29,460 nucleotides of DNA from an uncultured Clostridia bacterium (lineage in GTDB: Bacteria; Bacillota; Clostridia; Lachnospirales; Lachnospiraceae), in NCBI GenBank assembly GCA_946186175.1, contig CAMHMG010000004.1, positions 1-29,460 of the forward strand, written 5' to 3'. Below, piece after piece: positions 15,840 to 24,133 of the stretch. A model generated the notes under the pieces. The model worked only from the letters and a program-made list of their open reading frames with translations, searched no databases and was not told the DNA's origin. A program made the position numbers and the translations under genes. The stretch's first letter is position 1. Each line of letters begins with the position of its first letter.

Positions 15840-16373
15840 GTGTATATTAAGGCATTACTTAAGTTAACAGGAGCCATATTGGTGATAATGACTGCATGTC
15901 TTTTTGCGAAGGAAGCTAACGGTATGATGAAATTAAGGATTGTTCAGATAACTAAGCTTTATAGCATTTTAAGCCAGCTGCAGAGCAAACTTAAGTACAT
16001 GAATAATACATTGCCTGAATGTTTTTCGGATTTTTATCATAACACGGAATTCCCATTTGACAGTTGGTTTAATAACATGGCTGAAAGGATGAATGAAGAG
16101 AGGACAGATGATTTTTCTTCAATATGGTCCGGTGGGCTTAACTATCTTTATGATAATTCGGCATTACACAAAAGTGATATTGAAATTCTGTCGGGACTTA
16201 AGGACAAGCTTAACAGTTATGATGTAGATGAAGGAATCAAAGCAATAGATTTTGTACTTTTACAGCTTGAGGAAAGAAGAAAGGAGCTTATTACAAAGTC
16301 GGGTGAAAAGCAGAAGGTAGTGGTAAGCCTTTGTCTGTTTGTAGGATTGATGACAGTACTGTTATTGATATAG
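15840..16373 (+). CDS. spoIIIAB: Stage III sporulation protein AB
   Basis: A 177-residue membrane protein with a GspF-like fold in the family, proposed as the inner-membrane platform of the SpoIIIA channel. The hydrophobic N-terminal segment (about 5-24, LLKLTGAILVIMTACLFA) and C-terminal segment (VVVSLCLFVGLMTVLLLI) flank a soluble helical middle with the family-type RIVQITKLYSILSQLQSKLKY. The start is GTG at 15840, three bases after spoIIIAA, with GGAGAGGAA at 15822-15829. The non-ATG start and longish spacing suggest modest translation. Confidence 0.93.
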   Translation: MYIKALLKLTGAILVIMTACLFAKEANGMMKLRIVQITKLYSILSQLQSKLKYMNNTLPECFSDFYHNTEFPFDSWFNNMAERMNEERTDDFSSIWSGGLNYLYDNSALHKSDIEILSGLKDKLNSYDVDEGIKAIDFVLLQLEERRKELITKSGEKQKVVVSLCLFVGLMTVLLLI

Positions 16374-16430
16374 AGTTGCAGAGATTATAAGACGATGCAT
16401 TAACCTGTATATCAATTTTTATATTCATAT

Positions 16431-16450
16431 AATTAGGCAATTACCTAATT
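16431..16450 (+). other. Hairpin in the spoIIIAB-spoIIIAC gap
   Basis: AATTAGG (16431-16437) pairs perfectly with CCTAATT (16444-16450) around a 6-base loop. It lies in a 104-base gap that interrupts an otherwise tightly packed operon. The stem is AT-rich and weak. I see no ORF or U run in this gap. Confidence 0.3.
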
Positions 16451-16477
16451 CATCTAATTATGATGGGGAGATAACCT

Positions 16478-16672
16478 ATGTCGGTGGAAATGATTATTAA
16501 AATTGCGGCACTTGGTGTAGTTGTAGCACTACTCAACCAGATACTTAAACATGCAGGCAGGGATGATCAGGCTTTTTTCGTGTCTATGGCAGGGATCATA
16601 GTAGTACTTTCATGGCTTCTTCCATATATGGTGGAGCTTTTTACTTCTATGCAGGAAATGTTTGGATTGTGA
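16478..16672 (+). CDS. spoIIIAC: Stage III sporulation protein AC
   Basis: A 64-residue protein with two membrane helices, the standard size. Helix 1 spans about 5-24 (MIIKIAALGVVVALLNQILK) and helix 2 about 33-56 (FFVSMAGIIVVLSWLLPYM), separated by the conserved polar hairpin HAGRDDQA. GGGGAG at 16464-16469 lies eight bases before the ATG. It is a membrane part of the SpoIIIA channel; its mechanistic role is not settled. Confidence 0.95.
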   Translation: MSVEMIIKIAALGVVVALLNQILKHAGRDDQAFFVSMAGIIVVLSWLLPYMVELFTSMQEMFGL

Positions 16673-16679
16673 GGTCTAT

Positions 16680-17063
16680 ATGAGTTTTGTAAAGATTATT
16701 TGCGGGGTTATCATAGGCGTATTACTTATAATAAAGCTTCGGGGAGAGGGGAGTCCCATAAGTATCTATCTTTCACTGGCGCTCTCCCTGTTTGTGATCT
16801 TTTACTGTGTGGATAAAATGACATATGTTATTGATTTTTTCGATGATGTAACCTCTAAGATAGGGATTGAGACCGGTTATTTGGAGATATTGTTAAAGAT
16901 AGTCGGAATATCATATCTTAGTGAATTCACGTCAAATATTTGTAAGGAGACAGGCTGTACAGCGGTTGCAGGGCAGGTCGAGATTTCCGGAAAGCTTACG
17001 ATCTTAGTGCTTAGCATGCCCGTTCTGTTTGCAATAGTTGACACGATTACGGAGGTGCTTTGA
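16680..17063 (+). CDS. spoIIIAD: Stage III sporulation protein AD
   Basis: A 127-residue polytopic membrane protein of the SpoIIIA channel. The ATG at 16680 with GAGG at 16671-16674 is preferred over an upstream TTG at 16662, which would overlap spoIIIAC. Hydrophobic helices occur at about 2-18, 29-48 and near the C terminus (LTILVLSMPVLFAIVDTITE). The middle YLEILLKIVGISYLSEFTSN and ICKETGCTAVAGQVE are the recognisable SpoIIIAD core. It begins 7 bases after spoIIIAC and ends 1 base before the spoIIIAE start. Confidence 0.94.
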   Translation: MSFVKIICGVIIGVLLIIKLRGEGSPISIYLSLALSLFVIFYCVDKMTYVIDFFDDVTSKIGIETGYLEILLKIVGISYLSEFTSNICKETGCTAVAGQVEISGKLTILVLSMPVLFAIVDTITEVL

Positions 17064-17064
17064 G

Positions 17065-18219
17065 TTGTCTTATAAACCTGTTAGAAGATTGTTGTGTGGT
17101 CTGGTGATCATCTTGTTGTATCTTTTTACAGACAAGCTCATATGTCATGCAAAAATGCAGGATGTTTTTGATGAGTACGTGGATATGGAAGAGATAGATA
17201 ACGATATGGATGCTATAAAAGATGATCACGGAGGAGAACTTGATATTTCGTATCGTGATATATACGAACTTTTGTCAGCTGGAGATGTTGACGGGGCACT
17301 TAAGAAATGTTTTGAGTGTATTGGTAATGATCTGACAAATGAAATTCTAGAGAACCGAAGCCTGATGCTTAGGTTGTTAATGCTTATAATAATTGCTGCA
17401 GTTTTTAACAATTATTCATCTGTTCTTAAGTACAGTTACGTTGGCGAACAGGGTTTTTTCATAACATATCTCATGACCTGTTCAATTCTTATCAACTCAT
17501 TTTTTATGATTTATGACATTTCTGAGGAAACGATCAATTATATCAGTGAAGCGATGGAGTGTATGCTTCCGGCATTTATACTGTCTCTTACAATGTGTGG
17601 GGGAATATTGACCTCACAGATGACAAATCAGATTTTTGTCTTTGTGCTTACATATATGGAAAAGCTTTTGCTGTATTTTGTATTACCGCTTTCCAGGATT
17701 TATTTCCTTATAATTTTGTTAAATCAGCTAAGTGAAAAGGACAGGTTTTCAAAATTAGCAGAGCTTATCTATCAGGTGTCAGGCTGGATATTAAAGGGAT
17801 TTGTGACAGTTGTGATAGGGATAAATGCTGTTAAGAGCATGCTTGTTCCGGTATATGAAAATGCCGGATACAATATGCTGCTTAAAGGTATTTCAGTAAT
17901 TCCGGGTGGGAGCAGCATAACCAATCTCTCCGGGATAATGATCGGAGCCGGAGTCCTTATTAAAAACTGTGTGGGGATTACAGCGGTCATAGTGTTGTTT
18001 GCGATCTTTTGCATACCGTTTATGAAGCTCCTTTATTTTTATATAAGTTACCGTCTGGTATTAGCGGCAGCTCAGCCTGTAAGTGATAAAAGAATACTTA
18101 TGGGTATAGAGGGCGCCTGTAATGCCACTTCCGTGCTGATCAAAGCTGTTATGACTGCTGTTGCTTTATGTGTGATATCCATATCTATGATCATCATTTC
18201 CACAAATGTCCATATATAA
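17065..18219 (+). CDS. spoIIIAE: Stage III sporulation protein AE
   Basis: Polytopic membrane component of the SpoIIIA channel, 384 residues. The start is most likely the TTG at 17065, with GGAGGTG at 17051-17057, seven bases upstream; no ATG fits. The N terminus is signal-like (VRRLLCGLVIILLYLFTDKL), followed by an acidic soluble region (about 30-100) and then about seven hydrophobic segments to the end. LTMCGGILTSQMTNQIFVFV and AVKSMLVPVYENAGYNMLLK are family-typical. It is the largest and best conserved membrane gene of the operon. Confidence 0.94.
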   Translation: MSYKPVRRLLCGLVIILLYLFTDKLICHAKMQDVFDEYVDMEEIDNDMDAIKDDHGGELDISYRDIYELLSAGDVDGALKKCFECIGNDLTNEILENRSLMLRLLMLIIIAAVFNNYSSVLKYSYVGEQGFFITYLMTCSILINSFFMIYDISEETINYISEAMECMLPAFILSLTMCGGILTSQMTNQIFVFVLTYMEKLLLYFVLPLSRIYFLIILLNQLSEKDRFSKLAELIYQVSGWILKGFVTVVIGINAVKSMLVPVYENAGYNMLLKGISVIPGGSSITNLSGIMIGAGVLIKNCVGITAVIVLFAIFCIPFMKLLYFYISYRLVLAAAQPVSDKRILMGIEGACNATSVLIKAVMTAVALCVISISMIIISTNVHI

Positions 18220-18242
18220 TGTATCTTATCGGAAGGAAAGGA

Positions 18243-18713
18243 ATGGAGTTTGTTATGGAACAGATTTTGACCTGGGTTAAAAATGCGCTCTTGTTTGGTG
18301 TGGTCTCATCAATAGTAATCTTGTTATCTCCCAATAAAAGTTATGAAAAACATATTAATCTTGTCGTGGGACTTTTGTTCATTCTTGTCATGATACATCC
18401 GATAATTGATTCCTTTGATCTTGATGAGAAAACTTATATCTCATATATACAGAATTATATCGGAGCTTCCGGAAACGGCAATTATCTGTCGCAGGAAGAG
18501 ATTTCCCTCTATGAAGATACAATAGGCGTTGAGGTTAAAAGTGTTCTTAATGATATGGGATATGAGATTGAAAAAGTGACCCCGTATGTTGATGATAAGG
18601 GAAGTGTATATAAAATATGTATTTCTTTAAATGGAACGATTACTTCGCCGGATGGTATTAACAGATATATACAGAAGGTTTTCGGAGAGGAGGTGGAGAT
18701 AATATATGAATGA
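18243..18713 (+). CDS. spoIIIAF: Stage III sporulation protein AF
   Basis: A 156-residue protein with two N-terminal membrane helices (about 14-31 and 39-57) and a soluble C-terminal domain that may form rings like other YscJ/FliF-related domains. The ATG at 18243 follows the purine-rich GGAAGGAAAGG (18231-18241); an ATG at 18255 is an alternative. The C-terminal domain includes IGVEVKSVLNDMGYEIEKV. The gene overlaps spoIIIAG by eight bases. Confidence 0.9.
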   Translation: MEFVMEQILTWVKNALLFGVVSSIVILLSPNKSYEKHINLVVGLLFILVMIHPIIDSFDLDEKTYISYIQNYIGASGNGNYLSQEEISLYEDTIGVEVKSVLNDMGYEIEKVTPYVDDKGSVYKICISLNGTITSPDGINRYIQKVFGEEVEIIYE

Positions 18714-19323
18714 CGGAAAGGAAGGATTATTTGTATCATTGATCAAAAAGGGAACATTTACAAGAGAAAAAATGGAGAAGCTGCTGATATATTTCTTGTT
18801 GGGAGTATTCTGCCTGTTAGTTGCAAATCCATTTTCCAATATGACAAAGAAAAGAAATAACAGACAGAAGAATAATGATGCTGAAACCATAATTTCTAAA
18901 CCGTATACACAAAATATCTCAAATGATGAATATATTTCCTATCTTGAGAATAGATTAGAACAAACGATTGGGGGAATGGATGGTGCAGGAAGAGTTATGG
19001 TGATGATAACCCTAAAGGATGGAGGAGAGAAGATATTAGACAAGAACCGTCCGTATGAAAGCACCTCTGACACCAGTAAGGAGGAAGGAAAGGAAGAAGT
19101 CAGTGAAAAGATTAAAAGTATGCAGGAAACCGTGCTGGTAAAACAGGATGGAAATACAGGTCCCATTATTGTTAAAGAGCAATATCCTGATATTGAAGGA
19201 GTTGTTGTACTCTGTGATGGTGGAGATAACAAAGAACTGTCATTAAAGATTCAAGAGATTGTGAGCGCTTTGTTTTCCATTGAGGTACATAAGATCGTTG
19301 TAGGGAAACTTAAAGTTGGTTAA
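18706..19323 (+). CDS. spoIIIAG: Stage III sporulation protein AG
   Basis: A 205-residue single-pass protein whose family forms a large ring in the intermembrane space of sporulating cells. The membrane helix spans about 25-42 (KLLIYFLLGVFCLLVANPF). A variable linker and the ring-building domain follow, seen as GGMDGAGRVMVMITLKDGGE and VVVLCDGGDNKELSLKIQEI, ending IEVHKIVVGKLK. Strong Shine-Dalgarno sequences (18684-18698) lie inside the end of spoIIIAF, so the two are translationally coupled. Confidence 0.94.
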   Translation: MNDGKEGLFVSLIKKGTFTREKMEKLLIYFLLGVFCLLVANPFSNMTKKRNNRQKNNDAETIISKPYTQNISNDEYISYLENRLEQTIGGMDGAGRVMVMITLKDGGEKILDKNRPYESTSDTSKEEGKEEVSEKIKSMQETVLVKQDGNTGPIIVKEQYPDIEGVVVLCDGGDNKELSLKIQEIVSALFSIEVHKIVVGKLKVG

Positions 19324-19347
19324 AAAATATAATAAAAGGAGTTTATC

Positions 19348-20139
19348 ATGAAAAAAGTCTGGAAGAAGAATCAGGTAATAATCACGGCATTGGCGATTAT
19401 GATCGCAGTAGCCGGATATCTTAATTTCACAAGTGATAAACAGGTTATTAACACTTCGGTTGGCAATATGGAGGCACAGGGCGCAAATGGTAATCGTGAT
19501 AATGATACTGTAAGTGCTGCAGTAGAGGATTCTGTGATAACTACCGATTGTGTGGAGGAGGATGAAGCAGAGAATGAGGGCGTAGATGCAGATGTTGAAC
19601 AGGTGGCAGAAAATGAAGATCTGACTGCAGGTGATCAGGTGGCAGTAAATGATAATGCGGCCACAGAGGATAAGCAGACAGAAACAAATGGTGATAAAGC
19701 AGATGGAACGGACCTGGCCGAAGCCAGTCTTGACGAAGACGGTGAGCCGATTGATTCCGATACAGTTGGAGAAGCGGTTTTGACAAGCGGGACAGTGACA
19801 CTTTCTCAGGCAAAGCTTTCAAGAGAGCAGACCAGATCAAAGGCAAAGGAGACCTTGTTAGAGATAATCAATAATGAAGGACTTACGGAGGATGCCAAGA
19901 AAGAGGCCGTTGCCAAGATGCTTAATATGACTGAGCGTATGGAGAAGGAGACTGCTGCCGAGAATCAGTTAGCTGCAAAGGGATTTAGCGACGCTGTTGT
20001 CAGTATTTCTGATGAGAGTGTTGATGTATCTGTTCCCATGAGCAAGCTTAGCGATAAACAAAGAACACAGATAGAGGATATCATCACGAGAAAAACCGGA
20101 TGCGAGCTTAATCAGGTGGTAATTACTACGGTTAAATAA
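19348..20139 (+). CDS. spoIIIAH: Stage III sporulation protein AH with long acidic linker
   Basis: Single-pass mother-cell protein that in Bacillus pairs with forespore SpoIIQ across the intermembrane space. It has 263 residues. The membrane helix is at about 10-27 (VIITALAIMIAVAGYLNF). A strongly acidic, low-complexity linker follows (about 35-145), rich in Asp, Glu, Ala and Asn. The YscJ/FliF-like domain begins near LSREQTRSKAKETLLEIINN and ends GCELNQVVITTVK. The protein is longer than the Bacillus one because of the linker. AAAGGAG at 19335-19341 precedes the ATG. It is the last gene of the operon. Confidence 0.94.
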   Translation: MKKVWKKNQVIITALAIMIAVAGYLNFTSDKQVINTSVGNMEAQGANGNRDNDTVSAAVEDSVITTDCVEEDEAENEGVDADVEQVAENEDLTAGDQVAVNDNAATEDKQTETNGDKADGTDLAEASLDEDGEPIDSDTVGEAVLTSGTVTLSQAKLSREQTRSKAKETLLEIINNEGLTEDAKKEAVAKMLNMTERMEKETAAENQLAAKGFSDAVVSISDESVDVSVPMSKLSDKQRTQIEDIITRKTGCELNQVVITTVK

Positions 20140-20167
20140 CATTTTTTGCAAAAGAACTGTAAAAAGA

Positions 20168-20197
20168 TTGCAAAATGTATATGATGTTTGGTATACT
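20168..20197 (+). promoter_or_regulatory. Probable sigma-A promoter of the Asp23-family gene
   Basis: TTGCAA (20168-20173), an 18-base spacer and TATACT (20192-20197), about 50 bases before the ATG at 20250. The -35 lies in the right arm of an 8-bp inverted repeat (TTTTGCAA 20144-20151, TTGCAAAA 20168-20175), which may be an operator or a weak spoIIIAH terminator. Confidence 0.6.
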
Positions 20198-20249
20198 ATA
20201 CTACATATGAAAAGTGCTATAGTTAATACTTAGCAAAGGAGGAACTAAG

Positions 20250-20651
20250 ATGGCAGCAGAAAGCGGAAAGAGTGATTACAGTTACAAGGAAGCAGGAGTG
20301 CTTGGAGATATTCAGATTGCAGATGATGTTATTGCAATAATTGCGGGATTGGCTGCAACGGAGGTTGAGGGCGTCGCAAAGATGTATGGCAATATTACCA
20401 ATGAACTTATTGGAAAGCTTGGAATGAAGAATCTTTCAAAAGGTGTTAAGGTATTAGTGACACCTGAGGACGTCAAGGTAGACATTTCGTTAGAGCTTAA
20501 GTATGGATACAGCGTACTTGAGGTTTCTAAGAAGGTACAGGAGAAGGTCAAACAGGCACTTGAAACAATGACAGGTCTTGATGTCAAGGCTGTCAGAGTA
20601 AGAATTGCCGGTGTTGTTTTTGATAATGAGAACGCTAAGGCTAAAGCTTAA
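20250..20651 (+). CDS. Asp23/Gls24 family protein (YqhY-like)
   Basis: A 133-residue Asp23/Gls24-family protein. The diagnostic segment is IADDVIAIIAGLAATEVEGV, followed by the alternating strands KGVKVLVTPEDVKVDISLEL and VSKKVQEKVKQALETMTGLD, ending AVRVRIAGVVF. In Bacillus subtilis the paralogue yqhY lies in the equivalent place, upstream of nusB, and is tied to acetyl-CoA carboxylase control; here accB and accC are absent between spoIIIAH and this gene. AAAGGAGGAA precedes the ATG. Cytoplasmic; the exact role is unknown. Confidence 0.92.
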   Translation: MAAESGKSDYSYKEAGVLGDIQIADDVIAIIAGLAATEVEGVAKMYGNITNELIGKLGMKNLSKGVKVLVTPEDVKVDISLELKYGYSVLEVSKKVQEKVKQALETMTGLDVKAVRVRIAGVVFDNENAKAKA

Positions 20652-20672
20652 TAAATACTATGAATAGTTTTG

Positions 20673-20700
20673 GGCTGCTTCTTGTGGAGCAGCCTTGTTG
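20673..20700 (+). terminator. Possible weak terminator or attenuator before nusB
   Basis: GGCTGCT (20673-20679) pairs with AGCAGCC (20688-20694) around an 8-base loop, followed by TTGTTG, a poor U run. It may only partly stop transcription, letting some reach nusB. A second small stem, TCTTGC (20731-20736) with GCAAGA (20744-20749), lies further on. Confidence 0.45.
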
Positions 20701-20787
20701 ATGTGGTTGTATGTAGTTATTCAGGCAGCATCTTGCGTTAACTGCAAGAGGTTTAGCTTTTTTAAGCATAATAGGAAAGGAATTAAT

Positions 20788-21198
20788 ATGCTAAGGAGTC
20801 AGGTTAGGGAAGAAATATTTAAGATAATATTCAGATATCCGTTTAACAACGCTGAGGAGATGGATGAGCAGCTTGAGTTTTCTCTTGATGAGTTAGAGGG
20901 AAAGAGTGACAAGAATATTAATTATATTCGCGATAAAGTCAAGGATATAACTGTAAATATTGATGAGATAGATTCATGTATTTCTGATAACTGTGAGGGC
21001 TGGAGTATTGGAAGGATCGGTAAGGCAGAGCTTGCGATCATGCGGATCGCGGTATATGAGATGATGTTTGAGGAGGATGTTCCGGGCAGTGTTGCGATCA
21101 ATGAGGCTGTAGAGCTTACTAAGATATATTGCGACGAGGACGCCAAAGGCTTTGTTAATGCAGTGCTTGGCAAGATTGCAAAAAATATTGGGGAATGA
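20788..21198 (+). CDS. nusB: Transcription antitermination factor NusB
   Basis: All-helical factor that, with NusE, loads on boxA RNA in rRNA antitermination. It has 136 residues from the ATG at 20788, with GGAAAGG at 20773-20779; the in-frame sequence back to 20695 encodes an unrelated peptide and is not included. Recognisable parts are MLRSQVREEIFKIIFRYPF at the N terminus, WSIGRIGKAELAIMRIAVYE, VPGSVAINEAVELTKIYCDE and the ending KGFVNAVLGKIAK. Its stop overlaps an in-frame ATG of the ispA ORF. Confidence 0.95.
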   Translation: MLRSQVREEIFKIIFRYPFNNAEEMDEQLEFSLDELEGKSDKNINYIRDKVKDITVNIDEIDSCISDNCEGWSIGRIGKAELAIMRIAVYEMMFEEDVPGSVAINEAVELTKIYCDEDAKGFVNAVLGKIAKNIGE

Positions 21199-21212
21199 CA
21201 GGGAGATTATAT

Positions 21213-22145
21213 ATGGATTTTCAACAGAAATTGGAAGAGAGAGTTAAGGAAGCCGAGAAGATAATATACAGCTATATGCCTGATGTTAAGGAATTACAGG
21301 GCGTTGTAATTGACGCTATGAATTACACAATGTCAGCAGGCGGAAAGAGGATAAGACCGGTTATAATGAAAGCAGTCTATGATATGCTGGGTGGAGATGA
21401 TAAGATCATTGAACCGTTTATGGCGGCTATTGAGATGATCCATACATATTCGCTTATACATGATGATCTTCCGGCGCTTGACAATGATGATTACAGAAGG
21501 GGCAGGAAGACAGCTCACGTTGTATATGGAGAGGCTATGGCCATACTTGCCGGAGACGGTCTGCTCAACTATGCCTATGAGACAGCAGCGAAAACATTTG
21601 ATTTGATTGAGGTGGCAGATGTTAATGATAACGAAGCACTTGTAAGGGAGCTTGAGAGCAGGAAACAGGTTGAGAGAGCGGTTAAGATACTTTCAAGAAA
21701 TCCGGGTATATATGGAATGATAGGTGGACAGGTCGTTGATGTTTCTCTTACAGGACAGAAGCTTTCAGAAGAACAGCTTGAATATATATATATTAATAAG
21801 ACAGGGGCATTGATAGAAGCGGCTATGACCATAGGCGCCGTACTTTCGGGAACTTCTAATGATATAGTTGATAAAATCAGTCAAACTGCATATAATATTG
21901 GAATGGCATTTCAGATTCAGGACGATATACTTGATGAGACGGCTACATTTGAAGAACTTGGAAAGCCGATACACAGTGATGCTGACAGCGGTAAGGTAAC
22001 CTATGTTACCATTCATGGAATAGATAAGGCATACGCTGAAGTGAAGAGATTATCAGAACTTGCAATAAAGACTATCAATGAATTGCCGGGTGATGGTGAA
22101 TTCTTGAAGGAATTGGTGAGATATCTGATTGATAGAACAAAGTAA
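21213..22145 (+). CDS. ispA: Short-chain polyprenyl (farnesyl) diphosphate synthase
   Basis: Condenses IPP with allylic diphosphates to make farnesyl (possibly geranylgeranyl) diphosphate. It has 310 residues from the ATG at 21213, with GGGAG at 21201-21205. An ATG at 21195 overlapping the nusB stop would add six residues and cannot be excluded. The first aspartate-rich motif DDLPALD is at 84-90 after IHTYSLIH, the second is FQIQDDILDETATFEELGKP, and SAGGKRIRP binds IPP. It is slightly longer than E. coli IspA because of an insertion before GMIGGQVVDV. dxs, the pathway's first enzyme, follows. Confidence 0.94.
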   Translation: MDFQQKLEERVKEAEKIIYSYMPDVKELQGVVIDAMNYTMSAGGKRIRPVIMKAVYDMLGGDDKIIEPFMAAIEMIHTYSLIHDDLPALDNDDYRRGRKTAHVVYGEAMAILAGDGLLNYAYETAAKTFDLIEVADVNDNEALVRELESRKQVERAVKILSRNPGIYGMIGGQVVDVSLTGQKLSEEQLEYIYINKTGALIEAAMTIGAVLSGTSNDIVDKISQTAYNIGMAFQIQDDILDETATFEELGKPIHSDADSGKVTYVTIHGIDKAYAEVKRLSELAIKTINELPGDGEFLKELVRYLIDRTK

Positions 22146-22211
22146 TTATGTACATATAGCCGGCAGGTGATTGAATGAGAGATGCTATAAACAGCAAATG
22201 AGGATGTAACT

Positions 22212-24104
22212 ATGGGATTGATTGATAACATTAAGATGCCGAATGATATTAAACAATATGATGTGGAAGACTGGGAGCCTTTGGCAGAGGAGATAAGGAA
22301 CTTTCTTATAGAACATGTGTCTAAAACGGGAGGACATCTGGCTTCTAATCTTGGCTGCGTTGAGCTTACCATGGCTCTCCACCTGGTGCTTAATTTCCCG
22401 GAGGATAAGATAATATGGGATGTAGGACATCAAAGTTATACACATAAGATTTTGACAGGCCGTCAGGCAGGATTTGACAATCTCAGACAGTTTGGAGGAA
22501 TGAGCGGTTTCCCTAAGAGTTTGGAGAGTGAAACGGATGTGTTTGATACGGGACACAGTTCGACATCTATATCTGCGGCAATCGGAATGGCAAAGGCTAA
22601 GGAATTGAAGGGTGATAAGGGAGCAGTTGTTGCTGTTATAGGTGACGGATCATTCACAGGTGGTCTTACCTACGAGGCGCTTAATAATCTGGGGAGATTG
22701 AAGAGCAGCTGCATGATAGTACTTAATGATAATGATATGTCGATAGATGAGAATGTTGGAGGAATGTCAAGCTACCTTAACAAGATTCGTGTTGGTCAGA
22801 CCTATAATGAAGTGAAATCGGGAGTTGAGAAGGGACTGTTGGGCATACCCGGAATCGGTGAGCCTATTGCTAAGATTGTTAAGCGAGGCAAGGATAGTAT
22901 CAAAGGATTTCTTGTCCCGGGAATGTTCTTTGAGGACCTTGGCATAACATATATCGGACCTATTGACGGTCATGATATCGGACAGCTCGTTGATACATTT
23001 ACCTCTGCTATTAAACTTAAAAGACCCGTAGTCGTTCATGTCAAGACTGTCAAGGGCAAGGGCTACAAATATGCAGAGAAATATCCCAAGTATTTTCATG
23101 GTGTCAAGCCTTTTGATATTAAGACAGGTAAAGTATTAGAGAAGCAGAGCAAGATGACTAATACCGGTGTTTTTGGCAGGAAAATGTTAGCTCTTGGTGA
23201 GGAGTATCCCAATCTTATTGCTATTACTGCAGCCATGGCTTCGGGAACCGGACTTGATAAATTTGCCAATGTATATCCGAAAAGGTTTTTTGATGTCGGC
23301 ATCGCTGAACAGCATGCGGTAACGTTTGCGGCGGGACTGGCAAAGGAAGGCATGATTCCAGTGGTTGCTGTATATTCGTCATTTCTGCAGAGAGCTTATG
23401 ATCAGATACTTCATGATGTATGTCTTCAGAAACTGCATGTTATATTTGCAATAGACCGTTCCGGCTTAGTTGGCGAGGATGGATCCACTCATCAGGGAAT
23501 ATTTGATACTGCATATCTTTCGGGAATTCCCAATATGACAATAATAGCCCCAAAGAACCGTTATGAGCTTACCAAGTCTATGGAATTTGCAGTAGGATTT
23601 GATGGTCCTATTGCCATAAAGTACAGTAAAGGTGATGCGTATTACGGGCTGAAAGAATATTTAGAACCAATAGAGTATGGTAAGAGTGAGATCATATATA
23701 AGGGCAGTCATATGGCTCTTATTGCTGTCGGTAATATGATGGAAGAGGCGTGTGAGGTCTACGAGATATTAAAGAGTGAGGGCGTTGAGATAACACTTGT
23801 CAATGCGAGATTTATCAAGCCTCTTGATGAGGACATGCTCATGTCACTTGCCATGGAGCATGAGGTTGTGGTCACCTTAGAAGAGCATGTGTATAGCGGC
23901 GGATATGGTCAGGCGGTATCGGCATTTTACGTTAATAAGGGTATATCTCATCTTAAGGTGAAGAATATAGCGATCAATGATATTTTTGTTGAACACGGTT
24001 CTGTCGCAGAGCTTAGAAAAATGCTTGGAATAGACAAGGACGGCGTTCTTGATACTATAAGAAGAATGTTAACTAATAAGAAAATGAGTGATCACGAAGA
24101 ATGA
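22212..24104 (+). CDS. dxs: 1-deoxy-D-xylulose-5-phosphate synthase
   Basis: First enzyme of the MEP isoprenoid pathway, joining pyruvate and glyceraldehyde 3-phosphate with thiamine diphosphate. It has 630 residues, full length. It shows WDVGHQSYTHKILTGR (His73, His78), the thiamine-diphosphate motif beginning GDGSFTGG (144-151), the pyrimidine-binding region DVGIAEQHAVTFAAGLA, and DRSGLVGEDGSTHQGIFD. The ATG at 22212 has GAGG at 22200-22203. It lies 66 bases after ispA and 29 bases before tlyA, and is probably cotranscribed with both. Confidence 0.97.
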   Translation: MGLIDNIKMPNDIKQYDVEDWEPLAEEIRNFLIEHVSKTGGHLASNLGCVELTMALHLVLNFPEDKIIWDVGHQSYTHKILTGRQAGFDNLRQFGGMSGFPKSLESETDVFDTGHSSTSISAAIGMAKAKELKGDKGAVVAVIGDGSFTGGLTYEALNNLGRLKSSCMIVLNDNDMSIDENVGGMSSYLNKIRVGQTYNEVKSGVEKGLLGIPGIGEPIAKIVKRGKDSIKGFLVPGMFFEDLGITYIGPIDGHDIGQLVDTFTSAIKLKRPVVVHVKTVKGKGYKYAEKYPKYFHGVKPFDIKTGKVLEKQSKMTNTGVFGRKMLALGEEYPNLIAITAAMASGTGLDKFANVYPKRFFDVGIAEQHAVTFAAGLAKEGMIPVVAVYSSFLQRAYDQILHDVCLQKLHVIFAIDRSGLVGEDGSTHQGIFDTAYLSGIPNMTIIAPKNRYELTKSMEFAVGFDGPIAIKYSKGDAYYGLKEYLEPIEYGKSEIIYKGSHMALIAVGNMMEEACEVYEILKSEGVEITLVNARFIKPLDEDMLMSLAMEHEVVVTLEEHVYSGGYGQAVSAFYVNKGISHLKVKNIAINDIFVEHGSVAELRKMLGIDKDGVLDTIRRMLTNKKMSDHEE

Positions 24105-24133
24105 TATAGTTATGTTGGATTGAGGTTTTATCA

